A stretch of 64,000 nt of DNA, from assembly GCF_027924665.1 (NCBI RefSeq), contig NZ_AP027043.1, forward strand, positions 4,154,001 through 4,218,000. Reading direction: 5' to 3'. The notes below the pieces were generated by a model. That model had not been told where the DNA came from, did not search any database, and worked only from the letters and a program-made list of their open reading frames with translations. Shown here one piece after another: positions 7,594 to 15,821 of the stretch (the first letter of the stretch is position 1; each line of letters begins with the position of its first letter). The stretch is from Flavobacterium sp. GSB-24 (GTDB lineage: Bacteria > Bacteroidota > Bacteroidia > Flavobacteriales > Flavobacteriaceae). The translations under genes were made by a program, and so were the position numbers.

Positions 7594-9363
7594 TTAATTG
7601 TATCCTTGGTTTTGTTTGAATTCTTTAGTCACATCTATTGTAGACTGCGGAATTGGAAATATTCTTCTAAATGGTTCTGAAGCAGGTTTTGCAGTTCCCG
7701 CTAAATCAAATTTTCCAAAACGGATCATTTGTGGTCTTCTTTGCAATTCCCAGTACAATTCAAATCCAATTTCTTTATATAAAATAGTTTGATCTATTGA
7801 TGTTAATGGTTTTCCAGTTACACCTCCGTATAAAGATTCTCTTTTTCTACTTGTACGCAATTTATTAAGATCATCCATTGCCAATCCTGTGCTTCCTTTT
7901 CTAAAATAAGCTTCGGCTCTCATAATGTAGATTCCGCCTAAACGGAATAATGGAATATCAACATTACTATTTCCGTTTCCTCCTTCAGGATCAAATTCGT
8001 ATTTGAAAATACGAGCTCCTTGATTGATTTCGTTTTGAGCAAAAACAGATTGTGCAGGATTTTTAAAAGTCAAAGAAGGTGTAAAATCCATTCTTGTTGT
8101 GGTACTTTTTTCCATATATAATGGAGAAACTTTGATACGGTTTCCTGTCATTTCCAACGATCCTGAAGCTAGCAATATTGGTCCGTATTGTGGTCCGTAT
8201 TGAATACCTCTGTTAAAGTGGAACCATGTTAAATTAGCACTTTTTGGTACGATATCAGTTGCTGGTACGCTTACATCTGTACCATCGTTCATAAACCATG
8301 TACCATCTCCATATTGGTATTTTTGCTGAAATCTCGGATCATCGTGGTTTCCATCCCATGTTGCAAAAAACTCTGGAGTTGTGCAAGCCGCATTTGTTCC
8401 TCTGTTTGCTGCAGAAGTTCTTTGGTTACGTTCCATACATACATAAGCAAAACTGTTTGAACCGTTACGGATGTAATCTATTTTTTGAGAAATCGCAAAA
8501 ATAAGCTCTTTCCCATTTTCATTATCTCTTGCAAAGTTTTTGAAATAATCGCTTTCTAAACTGTATTTTCCAGAATTGATCAATAATGAAGTATAGTAAA
8601 TTACACGATCCATATCTGTTCCTGTACCAGTTGCTGCAGCTTCATTAAAATTAAAATTTGAAGCTGTATTGTAACGATCTTTAAAAACAGCACGATTCAA
8701 ATACATTGTACTTAACAAACCATAAGCAGCTTCTTTTGTAAATCTTCCGTGATGTGTTCGCTGCTCTCCCATACTTGCCAAATCTGGAATTAAAGCCTCA
8801 ACATCGGCAATTAAAATATCGATTTGTGTATCAGCTTTTAAAATCTGTAAAGGCGCATTCGGATTCATTGGATCTCTGTATGGCGCTTGTCCGTACAAAT
8901 CTAATGTTGTATATAAATAATACGCTAAAAGTCCTTTAGCTTCTGCTAAAAACAATTTTTTCTCTGAAATTGAACTTTCTTCAATTGACTGAATTGCTGT
9001 TAAAGAACGAGTAATTCCATTAGTAAGTTTGTTCCAGTTATCAACCACGATTGCATTATCAGACTTCCATGTAAATTCGTGCATGTCTCTCCATTTTCCG
9101 CCATCTCCCCAGTCACTTCCTCTAGTTGGCAAAATTGCCTCGTCTGTAGTGTATTCTTGCAGCGAAAAAATTCCACCGTGATCTACAAAAGTTCCGTCTC
9201 CCAATCGGTCGTATGCAGCAGCAAGCGCCCCTGCAGGGTTTGAAGCATCTTCTCCTAAAACCTCATCTAGAACCACTTCGTCAAGATTTGTACAGCTTGC
9301 AAAAAGCCAGATAAAAGAAAATAATGCTAATGTTTTAATATTAAAAATAGTATTTGTCTTCAT
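7594..9363 (-). CDS. SusD/RagB-family outer-membrane nutrient-binding lipoprotein
   Basis: 589 residues. Lipoprotein signal ending LFASC with C24 as the acylated residue. The SusD pattern is visible: an N-terminal LSGNP-like mimic region, TPR-like helices (FLAEAKGLLAYYLYTTLDLYG, TKEAAYGLLSTMYLNRAVF), RLGGIYIMRAEAYFRKG, and the C-terminal ELYWELQRRPQMIRFGKF and RIFPIPQSTID segments diagnostic of the family. It caps the SusC porin and captures ligand at the cell surface. It starts 6 bases after the susC stop, so the pair is co-transcribed. The substrate is not evident from the protein; a secreted PI-PLC and phosphoesterase lie nearby. Confidence 0.95.
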   Translation of the reverse strand: MKTNTIFNIKTLALFSFIWLFASCTNLDEVVLDEVLGEDASNPAGALAAAYDRLGDGTFVDHGGIFSLQEYTTDEAILPTRGSDWGDGGKWRDMHEFTWKSDNAIVVDNWNKLTNGITRSLTAIQSIEESSISEKKLFLAEAKGLLAYYLYTTLDLYGQAPYRDPMNPNAPLQILKADTQIDILIADVEALIPDLASMGEQRTHHGRFTKEAAYGLLSTMYLNRAVFKDRYNTASNFNFNEAAATGTGTDMDRVIYYTSLLINSGKYSLESDYFKNFARDNENGKELIFAISQKIDYIRNGSNSFAYVCMERNQRTSAANRGTNAACTTPEFFATWDGNHDDPRFQQKYQYGDGTWFMNDGTDVSVPATDIVPKSANLTWFHFNRGIQYGPQYGPILLASGSLEMTGNRIKVSPLYMEKSTTTRMDFTPSLTFKNPAQSVFAQNEINQGARIFKYEFDPEGGNGNSNVDIPLFRLGGIYIMRAEAYFRKGSTGLAMDDLNKLRTSRKRESLYGGVTGKPLTSIDQTILYKEIGFELYWELQRRPQMIRFGKFDLAGTAKPASEPFRRIFPIPQSTIDVTKEFKQNQGYN

Positions 9364-9369
9364 AATAAA

Positions 9370-12300
9370 TTATAGTTTTAAAGTTGCTCCAAAACTGAAT
9401 GTTCTTGAAGTTGGATAACTTGCGTAATCGATACCAATAGATTGGTTTCCTCCGTTTGATTTTGGGCTGTTGATTAACGGATCGTAACCTGTATAATTTG
9501 TAATCGTAATTAAGTTTTGACCTGTTACATATAGTGTTAAGCCGTTGATCCAGTTCAATCCTTTTAAGTCAAAATTGTATCCAATACGAGCGGTATTCAA
9601 TCTAATGAAATCAGACTTTTCTAAGAAAAGCGTTGACAAAATTGGTGAGTTTGTAGGGTTCGCGCCTGACTCGTAATACCCTGTTGCTACGTTACGATCT
9701 GATGCTAAGTTGTTTATATTTAAAGCATTCAAACCTGTATTATTTAATAAATAACCTCCAGTTTGTCCGATGATAGAGAATGAGAATGTAAAGTTTTTAT
9801 ATCTCATATCACTGTTTAATCCGTAATAGAAAGTTGGAAGCGCACCTTCAATAATAATTCTGTCACTGTTATCAATTTTACCGTCTCCGTTTTGATCTTT
9901 AAAAATATTAGCTCCATTATCATCAAAACCAGTATGTTCTAACAAGTAGAAAGATCCTGCTGCGTAACCGCTTTTATAGATATTTGCATTTACACCAGAT
10001 TGTCCAGGTCCTGAAATTGTACCTGTTAAGATTTCTGAAACTGGCAGATCTTGAATTTTATTATTCAACGTCGCACCATTCATGTCAACATTCCAAGTAA
10101 AATCTTTAGTATTTACTATCTTAGAACCTAACATAATTTCAAAACCTTTATTAATGATTTTACCGTCAATATTAGTCCAGATTGTAGTTGTTGGGCTTAA
10201 AGCTTGTGAAGGAACATTCAAAATTGCATCTGTAGTGGTTTTGTTGAAATAATCTAATGTTCCGTAAAATTTATCATTCCATAAATTGAAATCTAAACCT
10301 AAGTTATATTGCGTTACAACTTCCCATTTTAAATCAGGATTTGGTGTTCTGTTAACTGAAACTCCATTAACTAAATTCAAGTCATCGTATAAATAATATC
10401 CGTCAGCTCCAGATAAAGAATAACTCGCCTGTGTAATTTTATTTTCAACTTCTTGATTTCCTGTTTGTCCCCAGCTTGCTCTTAGTTTTAAATTGTTTAA
10501 TGATGTCGAATCTTTGAAGAAACTTTCATTAGCAATATTCCAGCCTAAGGCAAAAGATGGAAAATAACCGTATTTATTATTTTTACCAAAACGAGTAGAT
10601 CCGTCTCCTCTCATAGAAGCTGTTAAAAGATATCTGTTGTCGAAACTATAGTTTAATCTTCCAAAATAAGACTGTAATTCGTTTTCCTGAGCATAACCAG
10701 TCGTTCCAGATTGTGTGCCTTTAAAGCCAGGATTAATTGAAGGAGGTACACCTTCACCTTGATTCGAAATTCCGTCAATACTGAAAGCTGTTCCAGATCT
10801 TTCAAATTTTTGATATGAAAATCCACCTAAAGCTTCAATTTTATGTTTATCTAAATTTAGATTGTAAGTCAAATAATGTTCAACCAAAGAGTTTTTAGAA
10901 TCTAGATTATTCTGAACATATTTTCCTTTTGGATTTAAGTCTGTTAAGTTTGGAAAAATAGTAGTGTTTCTCTCTGACATCGAGCGGTCGATACCAAGGT
11001 TTAATTTATATTCTAATCCGTCAATGATTCTTAAAGAAGTTTCAAAATTCCCTAACACTCTCAAAGTACGCGTTTGATCGGTATAAATACTTAATAAATA
11101 CGCTGGATTGTAGTGAGCATTCATATTAAAATTGGTATAATTACCATTTGCATCAAAAACTGATCTCGTTGGATTTGCCATTAATGTGTGAACCAGCAAT
11201 TGTCCATTAGAACCTCCGTCATCACTTGTAGGAACGCCATCGTCTTTAGTTTCGCTGGCAGTAAGATTAAATTTTAATTTTAAACGTTTTTTATCCAAAA
11301 ACGACTCAGCAGCATTAATTCTTCCTGTCAAACGTTTAAAATCGCTGTTTCTAATAATACCTTCTTGATCTAATTGCGATACAGATGCATAGTAATTTCC
11401 AGACTCTGTTTGTTTAGAAAATGCCAGCGAATTACTTTTTGTAACAGCTTGTCTAAAAATAACATCCTGCCAGTCTGTATTACCTCCGTGATCAAAAGCT
11501 TTGTCTTTAATAGCATTTCTATATTCATCAGCACTCAAAACATCTAATTTGTTGGCTACAGTAGAAATTCCTAAAGACGAATCAAAAGTTAAAGTTCCAT
11601 CACCTTTTGCTCCTTTTTTAGTCGTTACTAAAACAACTCCATTAGATCCTCTTGCTCCGTAAATGGCAGATGCAGATGCATCTTTTAGAACTGTAATAGA
11701 TTCGATATCGCTATTATTTAAAAAGTTTAAAGGGTTTTTAGCTTGAGAACTACCAAAACCAACATTCGTTCCAGATGGGCTCACATCATCATTAGACAAT
11801 GGAATTCCGTCAACAACAAATAAAGGCGTACTTCCGCTTCTAATAGATCCAACTCCTCTAATTGTTACATTTACCCCAGCTCCTGGCTCACCACTTGTAC
11901 TAACCACACGAACACCGGCAACTTTTCCTTGAATTAAATTATCTGGCGAAATGCTTACACCTTGCTTAAAGTTTGAAGCTTCCAATTGTGTAACTGCTCC
12001 AGTAACGTCTTTTTTAGATTGTTTACCGTACCCTACAATTAAAACCTCATTTAATTCTGCAGTAGTTGGTTCTAACTGAATAGTCATAAAACCAGTTTGT
12101 GCTGTAACCGTTTTGGTTTTGTAACCAACGTAAGACACATCTATCGTTTTTCCTTCTCCAACAGAAAGTTCAAATACTCCGTCAAAATCAGTTACAGTAG
12201 AGTTAGAAGTACTTGTTTCAATTACAGTTGCACCTGGAATTGGCACTTTGTTCTCGTCTACGATTTTTCCTTTAACTTTAATTCTATCAACCGCTTTTGT

Positions 12301-12654
12301 ATTTACCGTTTTTGGCGCAGTTTTTTTCTGTATTAAAACTAATTTTCCGTTAATGTTGTAATTAAAATTGGCTTTTTGAGAAAGATCATTCAAAATTTCT
12401 GTAATAGATTCTCCGCTGTAATTTACCGCATACGCAGTATTATCTGCTATTACAGCTTGCCCGTAACTGAATTTATAATCAGTCTGCTGCGTTAATTTTG
12501 AAAAAATAGAAACAAGAGTCGCTTTTTCTATTTTATTTTTTACATTTGGCTTTTCTAATAAATTTGTTCTACTATAACCGCTTTGAAAAGCCAGTAAAGC
12601 CAGAACTAAAAAGACAAAACTCTTTAGATTTAAATAAGAAGGTTTAAAATACAT
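9370..12654 (-). CDS. SusC/RagA-family TonB-dependent transporter with N-terminal STN domain
   Basis: 1094 residues. Signal peptide (residues 1-28). An STN domain follows (about 44-110: LVSIFSKLTQQTDYKFSY ... ITEILNDLSQKANFNYNING), then a carboxypeptidase-regulatory-like domain (about 125-195: VKGKIVDENKVPIPGATV ... VSYVGYKTKTV), the TonB-box region LNEVLIVGYGKQSKKDVTGAV, the plug (VSTSGEPGAGVNVTIRGVGS, VLKDASASAIYGARGSNGVV) and a long barrel ending ASYPTSRTFSFGATLKL. The STN domain is the part that signals to a FecR-type anti-sigma factor, and fecR and sigma genes lie directly upstream. This indicates ligand-induced control of its own operon. Confidence 0.96.
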   Translation of the reverse strand: MYFKPSYLNLKSFVFLVLALLAFQSGYSRTNLLEKPNVKNKIEKATLVSIFSKLTQQTDYKFSYGQAVIADNTAYAVNYSGESITEILNDLSQKANFNYNINGKLVLIQKKTAPKTVNTKAVDRIKVKGKIVDENKVPIPGATVIETSTSNSTVTDFDGVFELSVGEGKTIDVSYVGYKTKTVTAQTGFMTIQLEPTTAELNEVLIVGYGKQSKKDVTGAVTQLEASNFKQGVSISPDNLIQGKVAGVRVVSTSGEPGAGVNVTIRGVGSIRSGSTPLFVVDGIPLSNDDVSPSGTNVGFGSSQAKNPLNFLNNSDIESITVLKDASASAIYGARGSNGVVLVTTKKGAKGDGTLTFDSSLGISTVANKLDVLSADEYRNAIKDKAFDHGGNTDWQDVIFRQAVTKSNSLAFSKQTESGNYYASVSQLDQEGIIRNSDFKRLTGRINAAESFLDKKRLKLKFNLTASETKDDGVPTSDDGGSNGQLLVHTLMANPTRSVFDANGNYTNFNMNAHYNPAYLLSIYTDQTRTLRVLGNFETSLRIIDGLEYKLNLGIDRSMSERNTTIFPNLTDLNPKGKYVQNNLDSKNSLVEHYLTYNLNLDKHKIEALGGFSYQKFERSGTAFSIDGISNQGEGVPPSINPGFKGTQSGTTGYAQENELQSYFGRLNYSFDNRYLLTASMRGDGSTRFGKNNKYGYFPSFALGWNIANESFFKDSTSLNNLKLRASWGQTGNQEVENKITQASYSLSGADGYYLYDDLNLVNGVSVNRTPNPDLKWEVVTQYNLGLDFNLWNDKFYGTLDYFNKTTTDAILNVPSQALSPTTTIWTNIDGKIINKGFEIMLGSKIVNTKDFTWNVDMNGATLNNKIQDLPVSEILTGTISGPGQSGVNANIYKSGYAAGSFYLLEHTGFDDNGANIFKDQNGDGKIDNSDRIIIEGALPTFYYGLNSDMRYKNFTFSFSIIGQTGGYLLNNTGLNALNINNLASDRNVATGYYESGANPTNSPILSTLFLEKSDFIRLNTARIGYNFDLKGLNWINGLTLYVTGQNLITITNYTGYDPLINSPKSNGGNQSIGIDYASYPTSRTFSFGATLKL

Positions 12655-12694
12655 GATTTAAGTAATTGTTTTTACGATGCTTAATTTATTAATG

Positions 12695-12720
12695 GCAGTT
12701 GTTCCCGCAACTGCTTTTTT
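12695..12720. other. terminator-like hairpin between fecR and susC, in antisense orientation
   Basis: Stem GCAGTTG / CAACTGC with a six-base loop, followed by TTTTTT on the plus strand. No plus-strand gene ends here. On the minus strand it forms the same hairpin without a T run, between the fecR stop (12725) and the susC start (12654). Confidence 0.5.
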
Positions 12721-12724
12721 GTTT

Positions 12725-13648
12725 TTAATCCACTTTTACTATTTCGCCATAAACTTTGAATTTTAGGTTTGTGATATAATTTATTTGTTCCAAAACATTC
12801 TCTAATGTTGCGTCCTTCTTGATGAATACCGTTAACGGCGTTGCTAATACGTGTTCATTATTGTACTGAAATGAAACTCCGTATTTATATTGTAAAATTG
12901 TAATAACCTGTTTTAGCGTAGTTTGGTCGAGTGTTACATCTTCATTATACCAATTGACCAAGAAAGCTTTATCTGCTGAATGTTTGATTAGTTTTTCCGA
13001 TTCAAATAAAGCTTCTTCATTCGGAACCAAATCGACACTTTGCCCTTTTCCAGAAACATTTACTTTTCCGGTCACGACAATAACCTTACAATTCAATTTC
13101 GATAATTGAATATGGAATGAAGTCCCGACAACTCTGGTTTTTATTTCACCAGAATAAATAACAAAAGGATGCTGTTTGTCTTTAGCAATTTCAAAAAAGG
13201 CATTTCCTTTTAATAAAGAAACCGTTCTTTGGTCGCCTTCAAATTTTTCAGGATACTGAAATGATGAGTTTGCTGCCAGATAAATTTTCGAACCGTCACT
13301 TAATTGGATAGACTGGGGAATCGATGACGTTTTAAATGTGATTTGTTTTTGGTCTAAAACATTTGGTCTAAATAAAAATCCTAAACCAACTAGAAAAAGA
13401 ATGCTGGCAGCAGCTATATATTTTAAATAAGGATTGAAGGTTTTCGTCTTTCCTATTCTAAGTTGAATTCCGTCATAAATATTTTGAGAAGCGTCTTCTG
13501 GATTTCCCATTAAACCATTATCCCATTTTGAATTTTGATATTCGTTAAAAGCAAAATCATTTAGCAGATTTTCTTCAGCTGCTGAAGTTTTACTTCTTGA
13601 ACTTTTATCAAGCAGGTATTCTAAACTATGTTTGATTCTTTTTATCAT
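12725..13648 (-). CDS. FecR-family anti-sigma factor
   Basis: 307 residues. A cytosolic N-terminal region (1-73) precedes a transmembrane helix (about 75-93: YLKYIAAASILFLVGLGFLF). The periplasmic FecR domain follows: LSDGSKIYLAANSSFQYPEKF, RTVSLLKGNAFFEIAKDKQHPF, TRVVGTSFHIQL and VIVVTGKVNVSG. A C-terminal DUF4974-type segment (about 235-305: DVTLDQTTLKQVITILQYKYG) is the part that contacts the STN domain of the transporter. It sequesters the ECF sigma factor until the SusC signals. Gene order sigma, fecR, susC, susD matches the classical trans-envelope module. Confidence 0.93.
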   Translation of the reverse strand: MIKRIKHSLEYLLDKSSRSKTSAAEENLLNDFAFNEYQNSKWDNGLMGNPEDASQNIYDGIQLRIGKTKTFNPYLKYIAAASILFLVGLGFLFRPNVLDQKQITFKTSSIPQSIQLSDGSKIYLAANSSFQYPEKFEGDQRTVSLLKGNAFFEIAKDKQHPFVIYSGEIKTRVVGTSFHIQLSKLNCKVIVVTGKVNVSGKGQSVDLVPNEEALFESEKLIKHSADKAFLVNWYNEDVTLDQTTLKQVITILQYKYGVSFQYNNEHVLATPLTVFIKKDATLENVLEQINYITNLKFKVYGEIVKVD

Positions 13649-13732
13649 AAATACTTATTGTTATGAATAAGTACCAGAATCTCGAAATCGTACTATCGCC
13701 AAATATTATGAAAACATCAAGCGAAAGTTATT

Positions 13733-14257
13733 TTAAAATTTTTGATTAAAAATAATAAATGGAGCCAGCCAAGCTAGATCTTTCAAGCCTTCGCGAAGTT
13801 GTTTTACAGCAGATGAAATTTGGTTTTTTACCGTTTGTTTAGAAATTCCAAGTTCCTCTGCAATCTGATCGATTGTCATATCCTGAAATTTATACATTAA
13901 TAAAACTTCTTTTCTTTTCTCAGGAAGTTTATCTAATAAAGAATAAAGCAGATCCATAACTTCTGGATCGATAGACGAAAAATTGTCAATAATGTAGTCT
14001 TCAAATTTTTCTTCTAAAATAGTCTTGTCAAAGCGATTGTTTTGGTAATGCTTAAAAACCTGATTCTTTACGGCACGAAATAAAAAAGGTTCGATTGCAT
14101 TAATATTAAGCTCTTCTTTGCGCTCCCATAAATCGACAAAAACATCTTGAACAATGTTCTGTGCCAAGTCTTTGTCCTGAGTCATCGTATAGGAAAACGC
14201 ATTGAGTTTTTTCCAGTATTCGTTATACGTTTTTTCAAAAATTTCAGGATTATTCAT
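13733..14257 (-). CDS. ECF RNA polymerase sigma factor (Bacteroidota-type sigma-70)
   Basis: 174 residues from the ATG at 14257 (MNNPEIFEKTYNEYWKKLNA); an upstream ATG at 14323 would add 22 residues unlike the family. Region 2: AFSYTMTQDKDLAQNIVQDVFVDLW and IEPFLFRAVKNQVFKHYQ (about 20-71). Region 4: LPEKRKEVLLMYKFQDMTIDQIAEELGISKQTVKNQISSA (about 111-150) with the helix-turn-helix. It is expected to direct transcription of the downstream susCD operon when released by the FecR protein. It is the first gene of the minus-strand module. Confidence 0.93.
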   Translation of the reverse strand: MNNPEIFEKTYNEYWKKLNAFSYTMTQDKDLAQNIVQDVFVDLWERKEELNINAIEPFLFRAVKNQVFKHYQNNRFDKTILEEKFEDYIIDNFSSIDPEVMDLLYSLLDKLPEKRKEVLLMYKFQDMTIDQIAEELGISKQTVKNQISSAVKQLREGLKDLAWLAPFIIFNQKF

Positions 14258-14521
14258 AAGGCAATTACAGACTGATTCATATCGTAAAATAATAAAATCA
14301 AAAGCCAATGTTTTTTGCGTCAAGGTTATCTTTAAATTAAGAAATGAAAACTTTTGATGTATAAATACTACTTTTTTAGGGACGAAGTACTAATGATTTT
14401 GCGATTTCTTTTTCTTTAACTAACAAACAAATCAAAGACTACCTTTAACTTAGTCTTTTTCAAAAATGTAATTTTCTTTTGATGCGTCCCAATCAAATAG
14501 TATCAATTCCATTTTAGAATC

Positions 14522-15586
14522 ATGAAACAAATTTTGTTCACTTTATTTCTTGCCGGTGCTGTAAATTACAGCGTTCAGGCCCAAAACGAAAATCTTAAAA
14601 TTAATCAGCTTCAAGTCATTGGTTCGCATAACAGCTATCGTCATGCTATTGAACCCGATTTATACAATCTCATTCAGGCGAAAGACACTTCGCGTTCCTT
14701 AAAAGGTTTACAATACACTCATATTAGTATTACAGATCAATTAAACAAAGGTTTACGCAATCTTGAAATTGATATTTTTGCTGACGCTAAAGGCGGAAAA
14801 TATGCACATCCAAAAGGCTTAGATGCTGTTAAATCTGAAGAAGCCTACGATCCAGAGGGATTAATGAAAAAACCTGGCTTTAAAGTTTTCCATATGCCGG
14901 ATATCGATTTTAGAACTTCTTGCTACACTTTTGAAATCTGTCTTCAAGAATTAAAAAAATGGTCTGATGCTAATCCGAATCATGTTCCCGTTTTTATCAC
15001 TTTAGAACCAAAAGACGGCGATGCTAATTTCTTCGGAACAAAACCAGAAGATTTCACCGTAGCCGTTTTTGATGAAATGGACAAAGTAATCAGAAAAGAA
15101 TTAGGAAAAGACAAGCTGATTACACCAGATATGGTTCGCGGAAAATATAAAACGCTTGAAGAAGCAGTTCTGTACAATAACTGGCCGACATTAAAAGAAG
15201 CAAAAGGAAGATTTTTATTCATTTTAGATAACAACGGCGCAAAAAGAGATTTGTACGCATTAAATCATCCGTCCCTTAAAGGACGCGCCGTTTTCATTAA
15301 CGCCGAGCCTGGCAAACCAGAAGCTGCAACTTTATTTAGAAATAATTCTGAAGATCCAGAAATTGCCAATTTAGTACAAAAAGGTTATTTAATAAGAACT
15401 CGCGCCGATTCTGATACCAAAGAAGCACGTGCCAACGATTATTCTCATTTTGAAGCTGCAAAAAAATCAGGCGCTCAAATCATCACAACCGATTATTATC
15501 TGCCAAGTACTTTCTTTAATTCACCGTATCAAATTAAATATGATGATGGAAGTTATGTGAGAAATAATCCTGTGACTGGAAAATAG
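14522..15586 (+). CDS. secreted Ca2+-dependent phosphoinositide-specific phospholipase C-like enzyme
   Basis: 354 residues, signal peptide 1-20 (ending YSVQAQ). PI-PLC X-type features: QVIGSHNSYR with H36 (first catalytic His), GLRNLEIDIFAD with E82 and D84 (probable Ca2+ ligands), and FKVFHMPDIDF with H124 (second catalytic His). Further on are VFITLEPKDGD and GRFLFILDNNG barrel strands and a C-terminal GAQIITTDYYLPSTFF. The expected reaction is cleavage of phosphatidylinositol-type phosphodiesters outside the cytoplasm, releasing diacylglycerol and an inositol phosphate. It is divergent from the ECF sigma gene and followed by a secreted metallophosphoesterase, which fits sequential phosphate release. 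The lipid or phosphodiester actually used is inference. Confidence 0.85.
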   Translation: MKQILFTLFLAGAVNYSVQAQNENLKINQLQVIGSHNSYRHAIEPDLYNLIQAKDTSRSLKGLQYTHISITDQLNKGLRNLEIDIFADAKGGKYAHPKGLDAVKSEEAYDPEGLMKKPGFKVFHMPDIDFRTSCYTFEICLQELKKWSDANPNHVPVFITLEPKDGDANFFGTKPEDFTVAVFDEMDKVIRKELGKDKLITPDMVRGKYKTLEEAVLYNNWPTLKEAKGRFLFILDNNGAKRDLYALNHPSLKGRAVFINAEPGKPEAATLFRNNSEDPEIANLVQKGYLIRTRADSDTKEARANDYSHFEAAKKSGAQIITTDYYLPSTFFNSPYQIKYDDGSYVRNNPVTGK

Positions 15587-15654
15587 TTTTTTTGTTTCAG
15601 GTTTCAGGTTTCAAGTTATTACTGGACCGAGAAACTTGAAACAATAATAATTTT

Positions 15655-15795
15655 AACCGCAAAGAGCGCAAAGTTCTTTTTAAGATTACGTTATAAACGC
15701 GAAGTTCGCAAAGCTTTGCGAACTTATTTATTTTATAAACTTCGCACAAAATATTTGTGGCCTTTGCGAAAAACCTTAGCGGTCTTTGCGGTTAA
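15655..15795. repeat. nested inverted repeat between the phospholipase and phosphoesterase genes
   Basis: Outer arms AACCGCAAAGAGCGCAAAG (from 15655) and its imperfect reverse complement (15761-15795, ending TCTTTGCGGTT) enclose a 24-base perfect palindrome at 15702-15725 (core GCAAAGCTTTGC). No gene is seen here. Confidence 0.7.
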
Positions 15796-15821
15796 AAAAA
15801 ACTCAAAAGTTAAAAACAATT

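Noticed and set aside
9370..12654. Plus-strand open frames inside the SusC gene (for example around 12097-12336)
   Set aside because: These are antisense shadows of a full-length, motif-rich TonB-dependent transporter and have Cys/Phe/Tyr-rich translations with no family signature.
7594..12654. Assigning this SusC/SusD pair to the chitin/beta-glucan enzymes at 18044-26577
   Set aside because: The pair has its own ECF/FecR control and is separated from the glycosidases by the PI-PLC and phosphoesterase genes; no shared promoter or regulator was seen. It remains possible but is not supported.
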